Source: Ischnura elegans
Lineage: Eukaryota > Arthropoda > Insecta > Odonata > Coenagrionidae
NCBI RefSeq assembly: GCF_921293095.1
Contig: NC_060257.1
Coordinates: 56,580,968 to 56,644,967 of the forward strand
DNA length: 64,000 bases
Direction: 5' to 3'
The notes under the pieces are model-generated. The model did no database searches. It had not been told where the DNA came from and worked only from the letters and a program-made list of their open reading frames with translations. Each line of letters begins with the position of its first letter. Within the stretch, counting starts at the first letter, position 1. The position numbers and the translations under genes were made by a program. Below are positions 14,323 to 24,452 of the stretch, piece after piece.

Positions 14323-14999
14323 GATGCAATTTTTCGTTAGCGTAATCTCTGCCCATTATGGATAGCTTTTTTGTAAGTGATACTGGGTGATTATTTCAAC
14401 GTTCAGTTCATTTTGAGAATATTTTTAAGCTTATATTTATCCTTACATAAACGAGAGTCAGATTGAGTGAAATCTGGGAAAGTACTCATTGTAATGTTTT
14501 TTATCGGCAGACCAAAATATTTTTGTGCCTTCATATGTTTCAGAAAATTTCAGCAAGCAATGATATCGTAATTGGTTGAATTTAAAACTACCAAGGTAAG
14601 GTTAATTTTTTCCGTAGTAATCCTATTTTATGCTTAAAATGTGAATGAAAAAGAATTTTGATGGAAAAACATATCTATTCCTTTTTAATCCATACGTATT
14701 ATGAAAACGTTATTTTTTTGGTTTTTGATGATATATTGGAAATTTTTTATAGGTTTGCAAATTCAACTGATGGTGACCATAGCTGTCAGATCTAACTGCA
14801 ATTTTATCTAACCAACAGAATCCTGCTTCCTTGATGACTGGAGGATCACACTTCTGTCGAAAATCACTGTGAGAACCTTAAGAAATCACTATCAATATGA
14901 TCATTTTCATTTCCCAAAGTACGAAGAGAGGCCTTCTTACGAAGCAATAGAGGTTCAATGAACTGTAATGCCCTTGTATTTAACTCTACCCGTGGAGAA
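14323..14999. other. Stretch without recognised features
   Basis: AT-rich; no supported gene, RNA or repeat seen. Confidence 0.5.
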
Positions 15000-15607
15000 A
15001 CAAGCATTCAACCTCGCATGTTTTTGCCCCTTGGACGTCATCTTTTCTCTAAAAAAGGGAATTTCGAATTATTATTTCGAACTATTAAATTAGATTAGAT
15101 TTCGAACTACTATATTATTTAGAATTTCGAACTATTAGCGGTATGTAATATCAGTAGCTATAGTCATAAAGGGTATCATTAGAATTTGTTTTCGTTTTTC
15201 TTGCCTTCTGTGGCTGTTGACTTCACGATGAACGGCTGGCTTATCTTCCCTCCCCTGAACGGCTGGTTAGTGGTAATACACCCCCTCCCCTTATATTCTC
15301 ATCGCTGAGCAGCTCGCAGGCTAATGGGAAACAGAGCATTTGGAAGGAAGGTGAGTATTCGTCCACCAACAACAACAGCTCAAGTCATGTTGGGCTACTT
15401 ACAGGGTACCTCCTTATATGTTATTCTCGCCGTGAGGATACAAGCCTCAAATCCAGCAGTATTTTGCCTCTGGGAAGCCAGATTTTCTCTAAAATGGACA
15501 TTTTCGAAGTCGGCTATTAGCGCCGTATGCTATGCCAGGAGGTATTTTCGTAAATGGTATCATTAGAATTTGTTTACGTTTTTCCCTGTCTTCTGTGGCT
15601 GTTGACT
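15000..15607 (+). repeat. Diverged tandem duplication
   Basis: About 15000-15225 and 15438-15607 are homologous in the same order: CAAGC...TTTTGCC, then ATTTTCTCTAAAA, then CTATTAGCG, then GGTATCATTAGAATTTG, then CTTCTGTGGCTGTTGACT. The spacing is about 385-440 bp. Copy 1 has an extra expansion of TTTCGAACTAT-type units. Confidence 0.75.
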
Positions 15608-15849
15608 GCTCATTAGGCCGGCCCTTATTTTTCAGAATTGCGAAAAGTTATGTTTTCCTGGCCTCAAAATGATCCAAATGGTGTTCATATTCACGTGTTA
15701 AAATTTGGTTACTTTAAAATAACGGCAACACGTGCCCCAAGGGCCCCAAGTACTGAGGACCCTCAATTGAGTTTTTTGGGGCCGAAAAAGCGCTATTACT
15801 ATGTAAAACGTAAAAGTAAAGTCCTTAAGGGTGTTCTATCCTAATTCAA

Positions 15850-16166
15850 AAATCCAAATTCAACCGTCGCCGGATTTTAGTTGCGAAGTCGGCCGCAACG
15901 GCCAGTGGAATGGGAAACCTCCTTGGGCGGAGGGGAGTAGTCGCTGAACGAAGGAAAAAAAGGAAAAGACGAGGGGTCGAGCTTCGCTCCGGCCGAAAAA
16001 AACACCCGGCGCTGTATCAAATTTCACTGCGGATGTGCGATATTGAGAGTGGTCGGGATTCTGAGGTTGATTTTTGCTCTCTGGTGGCATTAGTCCCATC
16101 TCAGCCACTCGGTTGACGTTTCTTGGAAGAATCCAAATACGCACGCTCTCGACGAGGCTGGTAAGT
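15850..16166 (+). promoter_or_regulatory. GC-rich, CpG-containing block with a splice-donor end
   Basis: This block is clearly richer in G+C and CpG than its surroundings and ends in GAGGCTG|GTAAGTA at 16160/16161, a near-ideal splice donor. It could be a non-coding first exon with its promoter. A second donor-like AAG|GTGAGT lies at 15352/15353. No convincing protein is encoded and no downstream exon could be identified. Confidence 0.3.
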
Positions 16167-16915
16167 ACGGCCGGCTTCTATGAAGAAAGGCGATTACTTG
16201 CATTGTTCTCTCCTTATTCGACTCCCCCTCGAACGGGAGAGCTGGTCAACGTTCTCATCTCAAAATTGTTAAGTGTTCTTCAAAGCATCGTAAAAGTCAA
16301 TTACGCTAACCGAAATGCGCGTACTTCGTGAAACTTTTTTTTAACGTACAACTTTACATTTTTACGTTATTCCTCAGTTTGAATGAAATAGTAATCACCC
16401 ACGTCCATTTGAAAACGTGTATTCAATACAGTTACTTTCCGAAACATGTTTATTCAGTAATCATAGCGCTACAGGGAGAACACTAATGAGAAATATGACA
16501 AATAATGAATGAACGAAAATTGATTTTCAATCATCTTTAATATTTATTGATTAATATGGTAAGAACATCATAAATTGCATATTGCATCAGACATCACATA
16601 CAGATTTAATAAAGCCAATAACCCTGAATATATCGCATCGGGTGATATTGACTTTTTCTTGGATGTTTTTTTTAACAAAATGATGCCGTTCGAACTAGAG
16701 TTTTTCTGGTCTCTAATTTCTTGTAATTCTGACTGAAGTAACGTTTAATATTCAAAGTGTTCCCTAGTTTTGCTGCAACCGACGTTTTGACCCGATGCGA
16801 CCGAAAGTGCTACAATTTATTCTCGCTACCGATCCATCGTGGAGACGATTAAAATTCATTCGCTCGAATTTGGCTTGATGAAATCGCCGATGACTCATCT
16901 TCCTGGAATACACCC
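16167..16915. other. Stretch without recognised features
   Basis: No supported gene, RNA or repeat; it may include the decayed 5' part of the piggyBac element that follows. Confidence 0.4.
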
Positions 16916-18345
16916 ATGTGCAAAGTGTGTATAATGAATCATCAGCATTTCGCCTCTTTTTGCGCAGAATTATTAGATATAATTGTGAAAATCACAAATC
17001 TCTACTTGAAGTCTGTTTCTGGAAATTATGCAAGAGATCGTGATACAAGCAGTTCAGTGAAGATGAATAACTGGCTCTTATTAGTCTCATTTTTCTCTCA
17101 GGTGCGTATAAAATTTCCCATGTTGATATTAGGGAGATTTGGAGCAAAGAAGTCTATCAAATTCTTTCCCGTACACTGAACTATCGGATTTTTTTCTACG
17201 GTGCATTAGTTTTTATGACCTCAGCACTAGACTAGAAAGTAAGAAAAGTGACTAGTAAGCTGCAGTTACTGAGTTCATTAATAAAATAACCAACAAATTT
17301 GAATTTGCAAATACACCATCAGAGTGCATCACGATCCTTGAGCAACTTATACCATTTCGAGGCCGATGTCCTTGAACGCAGTATCTATCAAAAAGCCAAA
17401 GAAATATGTTATTGAAGTCATTGCTGTGGTGGATGCTAGGAAATTTTACCTAAAAATTGAAATTTTTATGGGCAGGTAGCCAGATGCCCTTTCAAAGAAT
17501 CCAATTCACCTCATGAAATTGTCAAACGCTTAGCAGAGCACATTGACTGCAGAGGAAGAAATATTACCAGTGACAGTTGGTGTACCAGCATGCCTTTAAC
17601 AGTAGAACTTTATCAAAAAAAGATTGAATATGGTAAGGACGATGAGTAAGAACAAAGCAGACGTTCCTCCTGAATCTCCCCCAAGAAAAAATAGAACCTT
17701 ACATCATAGGCGAGGGGCAGGGGGGGGGGGCAATTGCACCCCCTCCAGAAGCAAAAATCGCATAAGTCCTTAAGCAAAATCGGTACTGAATTGAAAAGAA
17801 AGTATTCAACAAATTTCCTTTAAACCCACGAAAAACGATATGCATTAGTAGGTATAAGATATGTACTTAACTAAAATAAAAATATTTTTTCTATGAAATG
17901 ATATCAGAAACTAATAATGCGCTGTTATAATTTTCTTAAAATATTTTTTTCATTCACCTTTTCCATGCTAAAATGTCACAACTTGGCTTGCGCCCCCTTC
18001 TAGACTATGGCTTGCCCCCCCTAGTTATGACCCTGGGTATGCCCTTGTCTTACATCCTTCCCTTTTTGCTTTACTCCCGACATTTCCGCGTTGTAATACC
18101 TACGTTTCAATAAAATCCATGTAGTATTTATTTCTGCCATTATCCATGACGCAAGTATTACTGCCTCAAGTGGTAACAAAATGCTTCCTGGCTTTATATC
18201 ATTTTACAATACTATCAAGGGGGTGTGGATTCAAATGATCAGCTTTGCTTAAATTATCGCTGGACGGCATGAAAATCGGCCCTGATACCATTCCTGCTAT
18301 TTCGTTTTTAAAATGACCTCCTAAATCCGAATGTTAACTCTGTTT
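16916..18345 (+). pseudogene. Decayed piggyBac transposase (PGBD4-like), split by an insertion
   Basis: piggyBac transposases excise and insert at TTAA using three conserved Asp residues. Read across frameshifts on the + strand, the family blocks appear in order: ELLDIIVKITNLY, a leucine-rich LLVSF, IREIWSKE, the KLQLLSSLI helix, EQLIPFRGRCP, KKYVIEVIAVVDARKFY, GRNITSDSWCTSMPL and KNKADVPPE. After the insertion at 17706-18048 they resume with VVFISAIIHDA and YNTIKGGVDSNDQL. The Asp of the TIDEQ motif is Leu here (ILEQL), so the first catalytic residue is lost. Those in SDSW and GGVD are kept. Several stops and frameshifts make it inactive. Terminal repeats were not located. Confidence 0.85.
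17706..18048 (+). mobile_element. Non-autonomous hAT-like element with 8-bp target duplication
   Basis: 343 bp flanked by CTTACATC on both sides (17698-17705 and 18049-18056). It interrupts the piggyBac reading frame exactly there. The ends are G-rich (AGGCGAGGGGCAGGGG on the left; the right end, reversed, reads ACAAGGGCATACCCAGGG). An 8-bp duplication is the hallmark of hAT insertion. No transposase inside. Confidence 0.8.
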
Positions 18346-18349
18346 TTCT

Positions 18350-19440
18350 CCATCACTCACCATTTTCGGAAGAGCCTCCAATTTTTACCACTTTTCGGTC
18401 ATTTGGAGAAATTAAAAGGATTATTTTAGCATTTAAATTTTTTCTAGGGGTTTTGAGGAGTGCAAAATTCTGAAAAAATAATATTAAAGGTAAAGATGTA
18501 GATTTGAGGGGAATTAGTCTCCGTCAATTGTGTAAAAACGCATTGAAAATGACCAATTTTGCCATTTTTTCGCAAATTTTCACGTATTTAAAAATATTTC
18601 CAGCTTCTATTTCACATCATCCTCCCCGAAAGATAATAATACAAAGCAGCAAGAAACAGCAGTATTAATAAAAATATTTTGCTGTTTAGCATAGCAGCAA
18701 TAATTAAAATATGTAGCAATAGCTCGGAAGATTCACTTTACTACTCTGGCCCTCGCAGTGCCTCTCCCGCTCAGGCTTGGACGGCAATTTTCTTGATTTC
18801 GCAGCTAAAAAGAAAAAGTAATACTTTCTAGTTCCACGAAGAATGTAAAACTGAGATTTTATAATTTCATTGGATTAAAAAAGTATTCTTTCTCCTTAAT
18901 CATGGAATTCCGCAAAGTATCAGCCTCTAAAATCAATTATGTATATTGAAGTTGTCATCATCTTCCCTCGGTATACCTCTAGCGATCGCAGAGTCAACTC
19001 TTTCAGTGTTCTGGACAAGGATCCTTTTTTTCCAAGTAATTTAAATAGTGCAAAACAGTAAAAAATGTTTTACTCCGGCTTTTTCCAGGTGAATGTCAGT
19101 ATGTGGGCTTTAGTTGTGAATATTACCGTGATTTGGTACGTAATTAAATTACACGTGTGTAAAATCATCGTCATCGCTTCTGCTATGTTTGCGGTGAATT
19201 GACTAAAACATCGCAACAATAATTTCTTTCTTTAATTCTTTAAACTGCTTATAAATTTTTCTCTGGCTGCCAAATTGGCGGTCAGGGCTAGGATAAAGCT
19301 CCAAGTGTTTGCTGCACCACTTGTTACAGTAATTTGACCAAATACTTGGAGAAACTAATGTAACATATGGTACGAAGTTGCGCCTATATGGATGCCAATC
19401 TCTTACAAAAGGGCATAAAAATCTTTTCCAGTAGGACAAG
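18350..19440. other. Stretch without recognised genes
   Basis: AT-rich sequence with no recognisable gene, RNA or repeat. Confidence 0.45.
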
Positions 19441-19499
19441 AGCGCCAACACTGAAATTAATTTCTACGTAAGATGAAGGCTTGGTTTTTTTACTGTAAT

Positions 19500-20059
19500 T
19501 AAATGCATTGTTGATAGAAATTATGATGCCATGTGACCCAGAAAAATGGAGACTGTTTATGGATTCGTCAAAGACAAGCTTTGAAGTGGTCCTGTTGGCC
19601 AATGGGAATGAGTTACCTTCTATCGTATCTGCATACTCTGCTGATATGAAGGAGACGTACCGATATATCAGTTGAATCCTTGAGAATACTAATTATCGTG
19701 ATTATAATTGGTAAGTTTGCGCTAATCTGAAAGTTGTCGCTCTACTCACGGGACTGCAATCAGGCTTCACGAAATACTGCTGCTCCCTTGAATACAACAG
19801 CCGCGCCCGAGAAAACATTACATCTTACGGAAATGGCCTCTGCGAGAAAGCTTCACTCATGGTTATGAAAATGTCGCCCATGTTTCCCTGGTTCCGACAT
19901 TCCGAAAATATTCACTTGCCACCATTGCACATCAAACTAGGACAGATGAAATACTTTGTGAAAGCAATCGACAAGACAGGAGCTGAATTTCAATTTTTAA
20001 CTAAAATTCCTTGTCTTAGTGAGGCTAAAACCAAGGAAGAAATTCTTTTAGGTTTTTAG
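19500..20059 (+). pseudogene. Fragment of a transposon-associated ORF of unknown function
   Basis: Read with frameshifts on the + strand, the conserved blocks run EKWRLFMDSSKTSFEVVLL, NELPSIVSAYSADMKETY, LKVVALLTGLQSGFTKYCC, EYNSRAREN and HLPPLHIKLGQMKYFVKA. I recognise this order from ORFs that recur in many copies in arthropod and cnidarian genomes and are presumed to belong to mobile elements. I cannot name the superfamily with confidence. At least one stop and one frameshift separate the blocks, and the last open frame begins with Met at 19859 and ends at 20059. It is not expected to make a functional product. Confidence 0.55.
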
Positions 20060-20089
20060 AAGACTTATTTTAATTCCCACTTTCTTAGC

Positions 20090-20860
20090 ACTCCTTCATT
20101 ACTTACTCATTCGATCAATTTTATCTTCATCATTCTTCGGTGGCACCACATTTCGAATGCTTCCAATCATTGACTTCTCTGCTGCTATCAACGTCCAAGC
20201 CTCACTTCCCTAGAGAATCACACTCCATATGTAGCGTATGATGAATTGCTTCCTTACTTCTATGCTTGTATTCTCATATGTGAGAAGATTCATCTTTTTG
20301 TAGTAAGCCCTCTTCGCCAGCGCTATTCTACTGACTATTTCTTTCTTGCTTCGTCCATCGTTGGTAATTCGGCTTCCCAGGTAAGAAAATCTCTTCTAGC
20401 TTTTGATTTCTTACCTTAATGTTTGTCCTAGCCTCCTCTCTTTTGCTCCGTACTAATATCTTAGTCTTCCTTTTGTTGATTTTCAACTGATATCTGGTCA
20501 TTTTCCTTTCTATATTTGTCAAAGTCTTCTTAAAATTCTTCTCTGTCTCGGCTATGATTGCTATGTCGTCAGCGAATCATAGAATACTATTTTTCTCAGT
20601 CAATATTGACACCCAAACCCTTCTCCTTCCAATCACCTAAAATTATAAGGTTTTATTCACGTCTTACCTGTTTGATTACTGCGGTGATATCTTCAGACGC
20701 CTTAAACTTCTTCATCCTAGTAGTCCGTCGTAGGTATGTTAACATGTACCACTACGGTATCTACCGGCTTAGTCTCTAGCTTTACCATAATTATCCTTTT
20801 ATTTTGGGCAGAACCTTTTTCCCTGAATTTCTATCGTATGCTCCTTATCTTTTACATAAT
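20090..20860 (-). pseudogene. Non-LTR retrotransposon fragment (endonuclease and reverse transcriptase pieces)
   Basis: Read on the - strand, the 20640-20860 part contains IIMVKLETKPVDTVVV and NIPTTDY, typical of the apurinic-type endonuclease of insect LINEs annotated as craniofacial-development-protein-2-like. The 20090-20590 part contains FADDIAIIAE (the catalytic FxDD of reverse transcriptase at 20566-20577), then RYQLKINKRKTKILV, then the GS-I-DGRSKKEI and YENTSIEVRKQF-type blocks and WSVILW. The two parts are adjacent although about half a protein normally separates them, so an internal deletion has occurred. A stop precedes FADD. It is a dead copy. Confidence 0.8.
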
Positions 20861-21103
20861 TAACGGAAGGAGGAATATTTCTCGCAATTTTTCAAAGTAA
20901 ATTAGTAAAGGCATTAGAAATAATTTATCCCCTACGAAATTAAAGCGGGCCAAATATTGGCAAAGTCGAATCCATTAGTTCGGAATCAGACATAACTTAG
21001 TCCCAAGAAGATAAATTGAATGAATAACACGCCATTTGTACGTTGAAGATGTTGTTATATCATTGAAATCTAGGTCACAATAACTTTTCTTATAATCGTG
21101 GAA
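20861..21103. other. Short stretch without recognised features
   Basis: No gene or repeat identified. Confidence 0.5.
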
Positions 21104-21772
21104 AATAGGGTAGTTTCCTATTATTTTTTTATTGCCTTAATCGAAAGATTATTATTCCTGGAGTACGTATTTCGCGCTTTTAGATTTTTAAATGACGATA
21201 TCTATTTTTCGCGATTAAATGAAAAGTGAAAATTTTCAAGCGCGCGAAAACGCGACGCTTAAGTATGAATGTCGGGAAATATCTCCGTACGTCGTATTTC
21301 TGGTTCCCCCTCCCGCCCGGTGAGGTGACCTTGAGACGAGGCTTAGCTCTGATACGTCGCAGGATGCTAGCGGATAGCTGAGTACCTTGCTGAACGGTAG
21401 CGCTTGGCTTAAAAAAGGTTTATTAATACCTTATCAAACGAAGAAAACTTTCCGACATTAGCCAGTTTTAATAGGTGATTATTAAGACATGTTTCCCTGA
21501 GCTCTGTGCCTCATGCTTGCATTGGTAACCTCAGACGATGCATAACTCCTATCCTCTCGTGTAGAAACTAGGTCCCTGTGACGTCATGCGGAGTGGAATC
21601 GCATGGGCGCCAATCTGGCCTTTTTCAAATGAGGATAAAATTTGACCCTTGCCATTCGTCTAAACCGGTATTTCAAAAACCAAATAATTTGTGTATTATG
21701 AATACACTAATGGTGGGTAACGAATCGCAATCAATGCCTTTCGTTTTCTTTGATGAAGGAAACTACCCTATT
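21104..21772 (-). mobile_element. MITE family 2 (AATAGGGTAGTTTCC ends), copy R
   Basis: 669 bp with terminal inverted repeats AATAGGGTAGTTTCCT and GGAAACTACCCTATT. It is the same element as at 32654, 33596 and 37274 but in the opposite orientation. It contains a GACGTCA palindrome and a conserved block of CGCG-rich sequence (GCGCGCGAAAACGCGACG). An open frame from the GACGTCA block to the TIR recurs in other copies but is frameshifted in one, so it is probably not a gene. No clear target duplication could be defined. Confidence 0.9.
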
Positions 21773-21850
21773 GCAAGTGTTTGTTTCAATATGGAAAAAT
21801 TCCGCTCCATAACGTTTGAATCTTCGGATTTTATTTGTAAGTTGAATTAA

Positions 21851-24448
21851 CCTGGATGCGCCCAAAATATTTTTTTTGAGATTAATAATTCATATTCTAG
21901 GGGAATGGTATGGGTCTCATTTTTACTACATTCTGAAAATATTACGTTGATCGGTTGTGTAGTTTCCGAGATACAGGCTGTGACATAAATGTCACATTGG
22001 GCGGATCTGTTGTCTTTTGGTGCAAGGTAATATTTCCCCAGAAAAAGCAAATATTTTTCGCATTTGAGCTGCACTGCTCATTTAAATGATAAAAAACACT
22101 AGAAAAAGATATTATTAATTACGTACACTATTTTTAAGCTTTTGTTTAAATTTAAAGTAAATTGTTTAAAAATTTAGCAATAATTTTCAGAGTTCCATTG
22201 CCCGCGATTCGTAAACTTTTCAATGTAAATTGTGATGTTTTAAGATGTACAAATTTTCTGGATTTTTTCAATGTTATTTCACAAATGTGGGGTATATTTA
22301 AATTTATAATGTTTATATTATAAACTTGTCAAATACACATCAAGAAAATTTATTTTAAATTTATGTAAAGTTTTCGGCAGGAGTGTTATGAAATTACAGA
22401 ACCTTGAATTGACACAATCAATGGATTTGTTGAAGGTACATTTAAATAATATTTTTACATGGCTAATAAGTAAAACAGTTGAAAATGCATTTCTCAATTT
22501 TGGAAAATACATAGAATAAATATACATGTTTGAAAAATATTCTCACAACACATAAGAGTGTAATACAGTATAAAATTGAATGAAATTTGAATCAATTTGT
22601 TTCAAATATGTAAACTAAAGATTGATTTAGAGTTCAATGCCGGCGTATACGTACCATTGTGAGTGGTAAGTAGTAAAGCAATATATGTTCATATTACATG
22701 CATCGCATGCAGTGCATTTGACGGAAGCGCAATGTTCTCCAGCACGGCAACGCCATCTTTTGTTATAGTAAAACAGAGACTAATTGATCATTAGCATCGT
22801 AACATATTTCACTGTCTGCCTCTGTTGAAAATGAAGTAGTACGGCGGCTATACTTGGCTTTGCATCGATGTATGGTCAGTTGTGTTTGCACTATTACACG
22901 CCTAATTGTGACATGCAGGGACCAGATTTCGCTTGTGAACAGATTGTGAACAGCTACATCCAAAAGCCGAGGAAAAATATTCCACCACCACCACCAAAAC
23001 TGATTGTCTTCCGCCGAATGAATTGCATGCAAGGATGGATACCAAAATACGCAATCATACTCCTGCCAAAAGAGAGTTTAATTAGTGGGAAAAATCCCCT
23101 TGAAACGTTCTTTGAATTTAGTGATTTACGGCAAAGCTCCCACAATTTGTCTATAATGTCGGGCATAGTATTGTCTGCACAGTGAAGGTATTTACTTATC
23201 ACAAGGAACCTATTCCTTTGGTTGGCTGCGGCAAGCACTGAGTTGTAAACATCACCAGAATCTTCCCCAGAGCATCGCTTGGATGGAACCTTGTTACAAC
23301 CCCATAACAGTTCCTATGAAAATTTTCATTTCCCCTGTACTGATACGAGGAGACGAAAAAACAATAAACGTAGTATAATTATCTGATTCTGCTGTGAGAA
23401 AAAAAATGTCATCCGAAAAATACCATTTCAAAAATTTCTACGCATGATTTTTCCCTCAATTCAGGAAGATCTGTTTCGGGAATAACCTATATCTTACAAA
23501 AAGATCTTCCCGTCGCCAATTGGCTGCTTCTATTTTTACTTTTTTCTGTTGGAGAAGTGATGTACGCTTCGTTGACTTCGAATATTTTGTCTTACGTGTA
23601 ACTGGTACCGAAATTCTTCCGGACTTCTCTTGAAATTCATTAGTATTATCATTATCAAGCTGCAAAACAGGCTCCACTCTTGCCCGAAGTTGTCTTCCCG
23701 TTAAATATTCCACAAGTCCACCAGTCTGGTCATCTGCAATGTCCTCATCAGTGACAATTGCTGCTTCTGATGGCTCAAGGTATATTGATTATACTTCGTC
23801 AAAGTCTTCGTTTTCCGGAAGCTATTTGGCTTCACACAGTGTAATATCTCAAAGCTATCGATATCCCTAATATTAAAAATTTTAATTCAAAAGTAATTAC
23901 CGGAATAAAAGTTAATAAATGCAAATTTATCGATTAATTGATAAATAATAAATACTTTGGCGGGAATACGAAGGAAAAAACGTTGAAAATGCAATAAATT
24001 CTGACTAGAGCATAAAATTCGGAACTTTGAAGATTTGCATAGGGATCCGCCCAATGTGACATTTATGTCACAGTAACATTTATCTGAGTATATTAAAGAA
24101 ATGGAAAGCAATACCAAACATATTAATGTATTGTTAATAATATTGTATCATTATGTTGATACATACCAAAAATTGTCGCTGTAGCGCATATAGTTAATGA
24201 AAAAATTAAATATTTACACAAAGCGAACGTCAATTTTTAGTGTTTACGGAAGGCACCTAAGTACCAGGGGTACTTAAATGATAGGTCTTCACTCTCACTT
24301 GACAATTCTTACCCTGAATTGAAGCACTTAGCTTCCTCTTTCTTATAAGGTATAAAACACAACAATATACCGTGCCCGAACGACGCAAGAGCCATTAGAG
24401 TGGAGCGATACAGGGTGTGACATTTTTGTTACATTGGGCGGATCCAGG
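21851..24448 (-). mobile_element. piggyBac element A, complete ends, decayed
   Basis: 2,598 bp bounded by TTAA at 21847-21850 and 24449-24452. Terminal inverted repeats are CCTGGATGCGCCCAA and TTGGGCGGATCCAGG, one mismatch in 15. A subterminal repeat built on TGTGACATTTATGTCAC beside the TIR-like CCGCCCAA occurs at about 21975-22015 and, inverted, at 24044-24073, and a related copy abuts the right TIR. The transposase is on the - strand. Confidence 0.9.
22860..23830 (-). pseudogene. Broken piggyBac transposase of element A (PGBD2/3-like)
   Basis: On the - strand, an acidic N-terminal region (EPSEAAIVTDEDIADD) is followed by GGLVEYLTGRQLRARVE, typical of PGBD2/3 N-termini. NWRREDL comes next. 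After a gap with stops, GEDSGDVYNSVLAAANQRNRF corresponds to the SEDVxNxxVSxAMSRNRF block. Then come ISKYLHCADN, LSFGRSMIAYFG and CMQFIRRKTISFG. In the motif that normally reads LSVDESM the catalytic Asp is Gly, and a poly-Gly/Trp expansion with a frameshift follows. The C-terminal half with the second and third catalytic Asp was not recognised. It cannot be active. Confidence 0.8.
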
Positions 24449-24452
24449 TTAA

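Noticed and set aside
14135-14356. 73-codon open frame on the - strand over the tRNA gene
   Set aside because: It is antisense to an intact tRNA-Arg and has no family signature.
22868-23185. 105-codon open frame on the + strand
   Set aside because: It is the antisense shadow of the piggyBac A transposase, whose conserved blocks are on the - strand.
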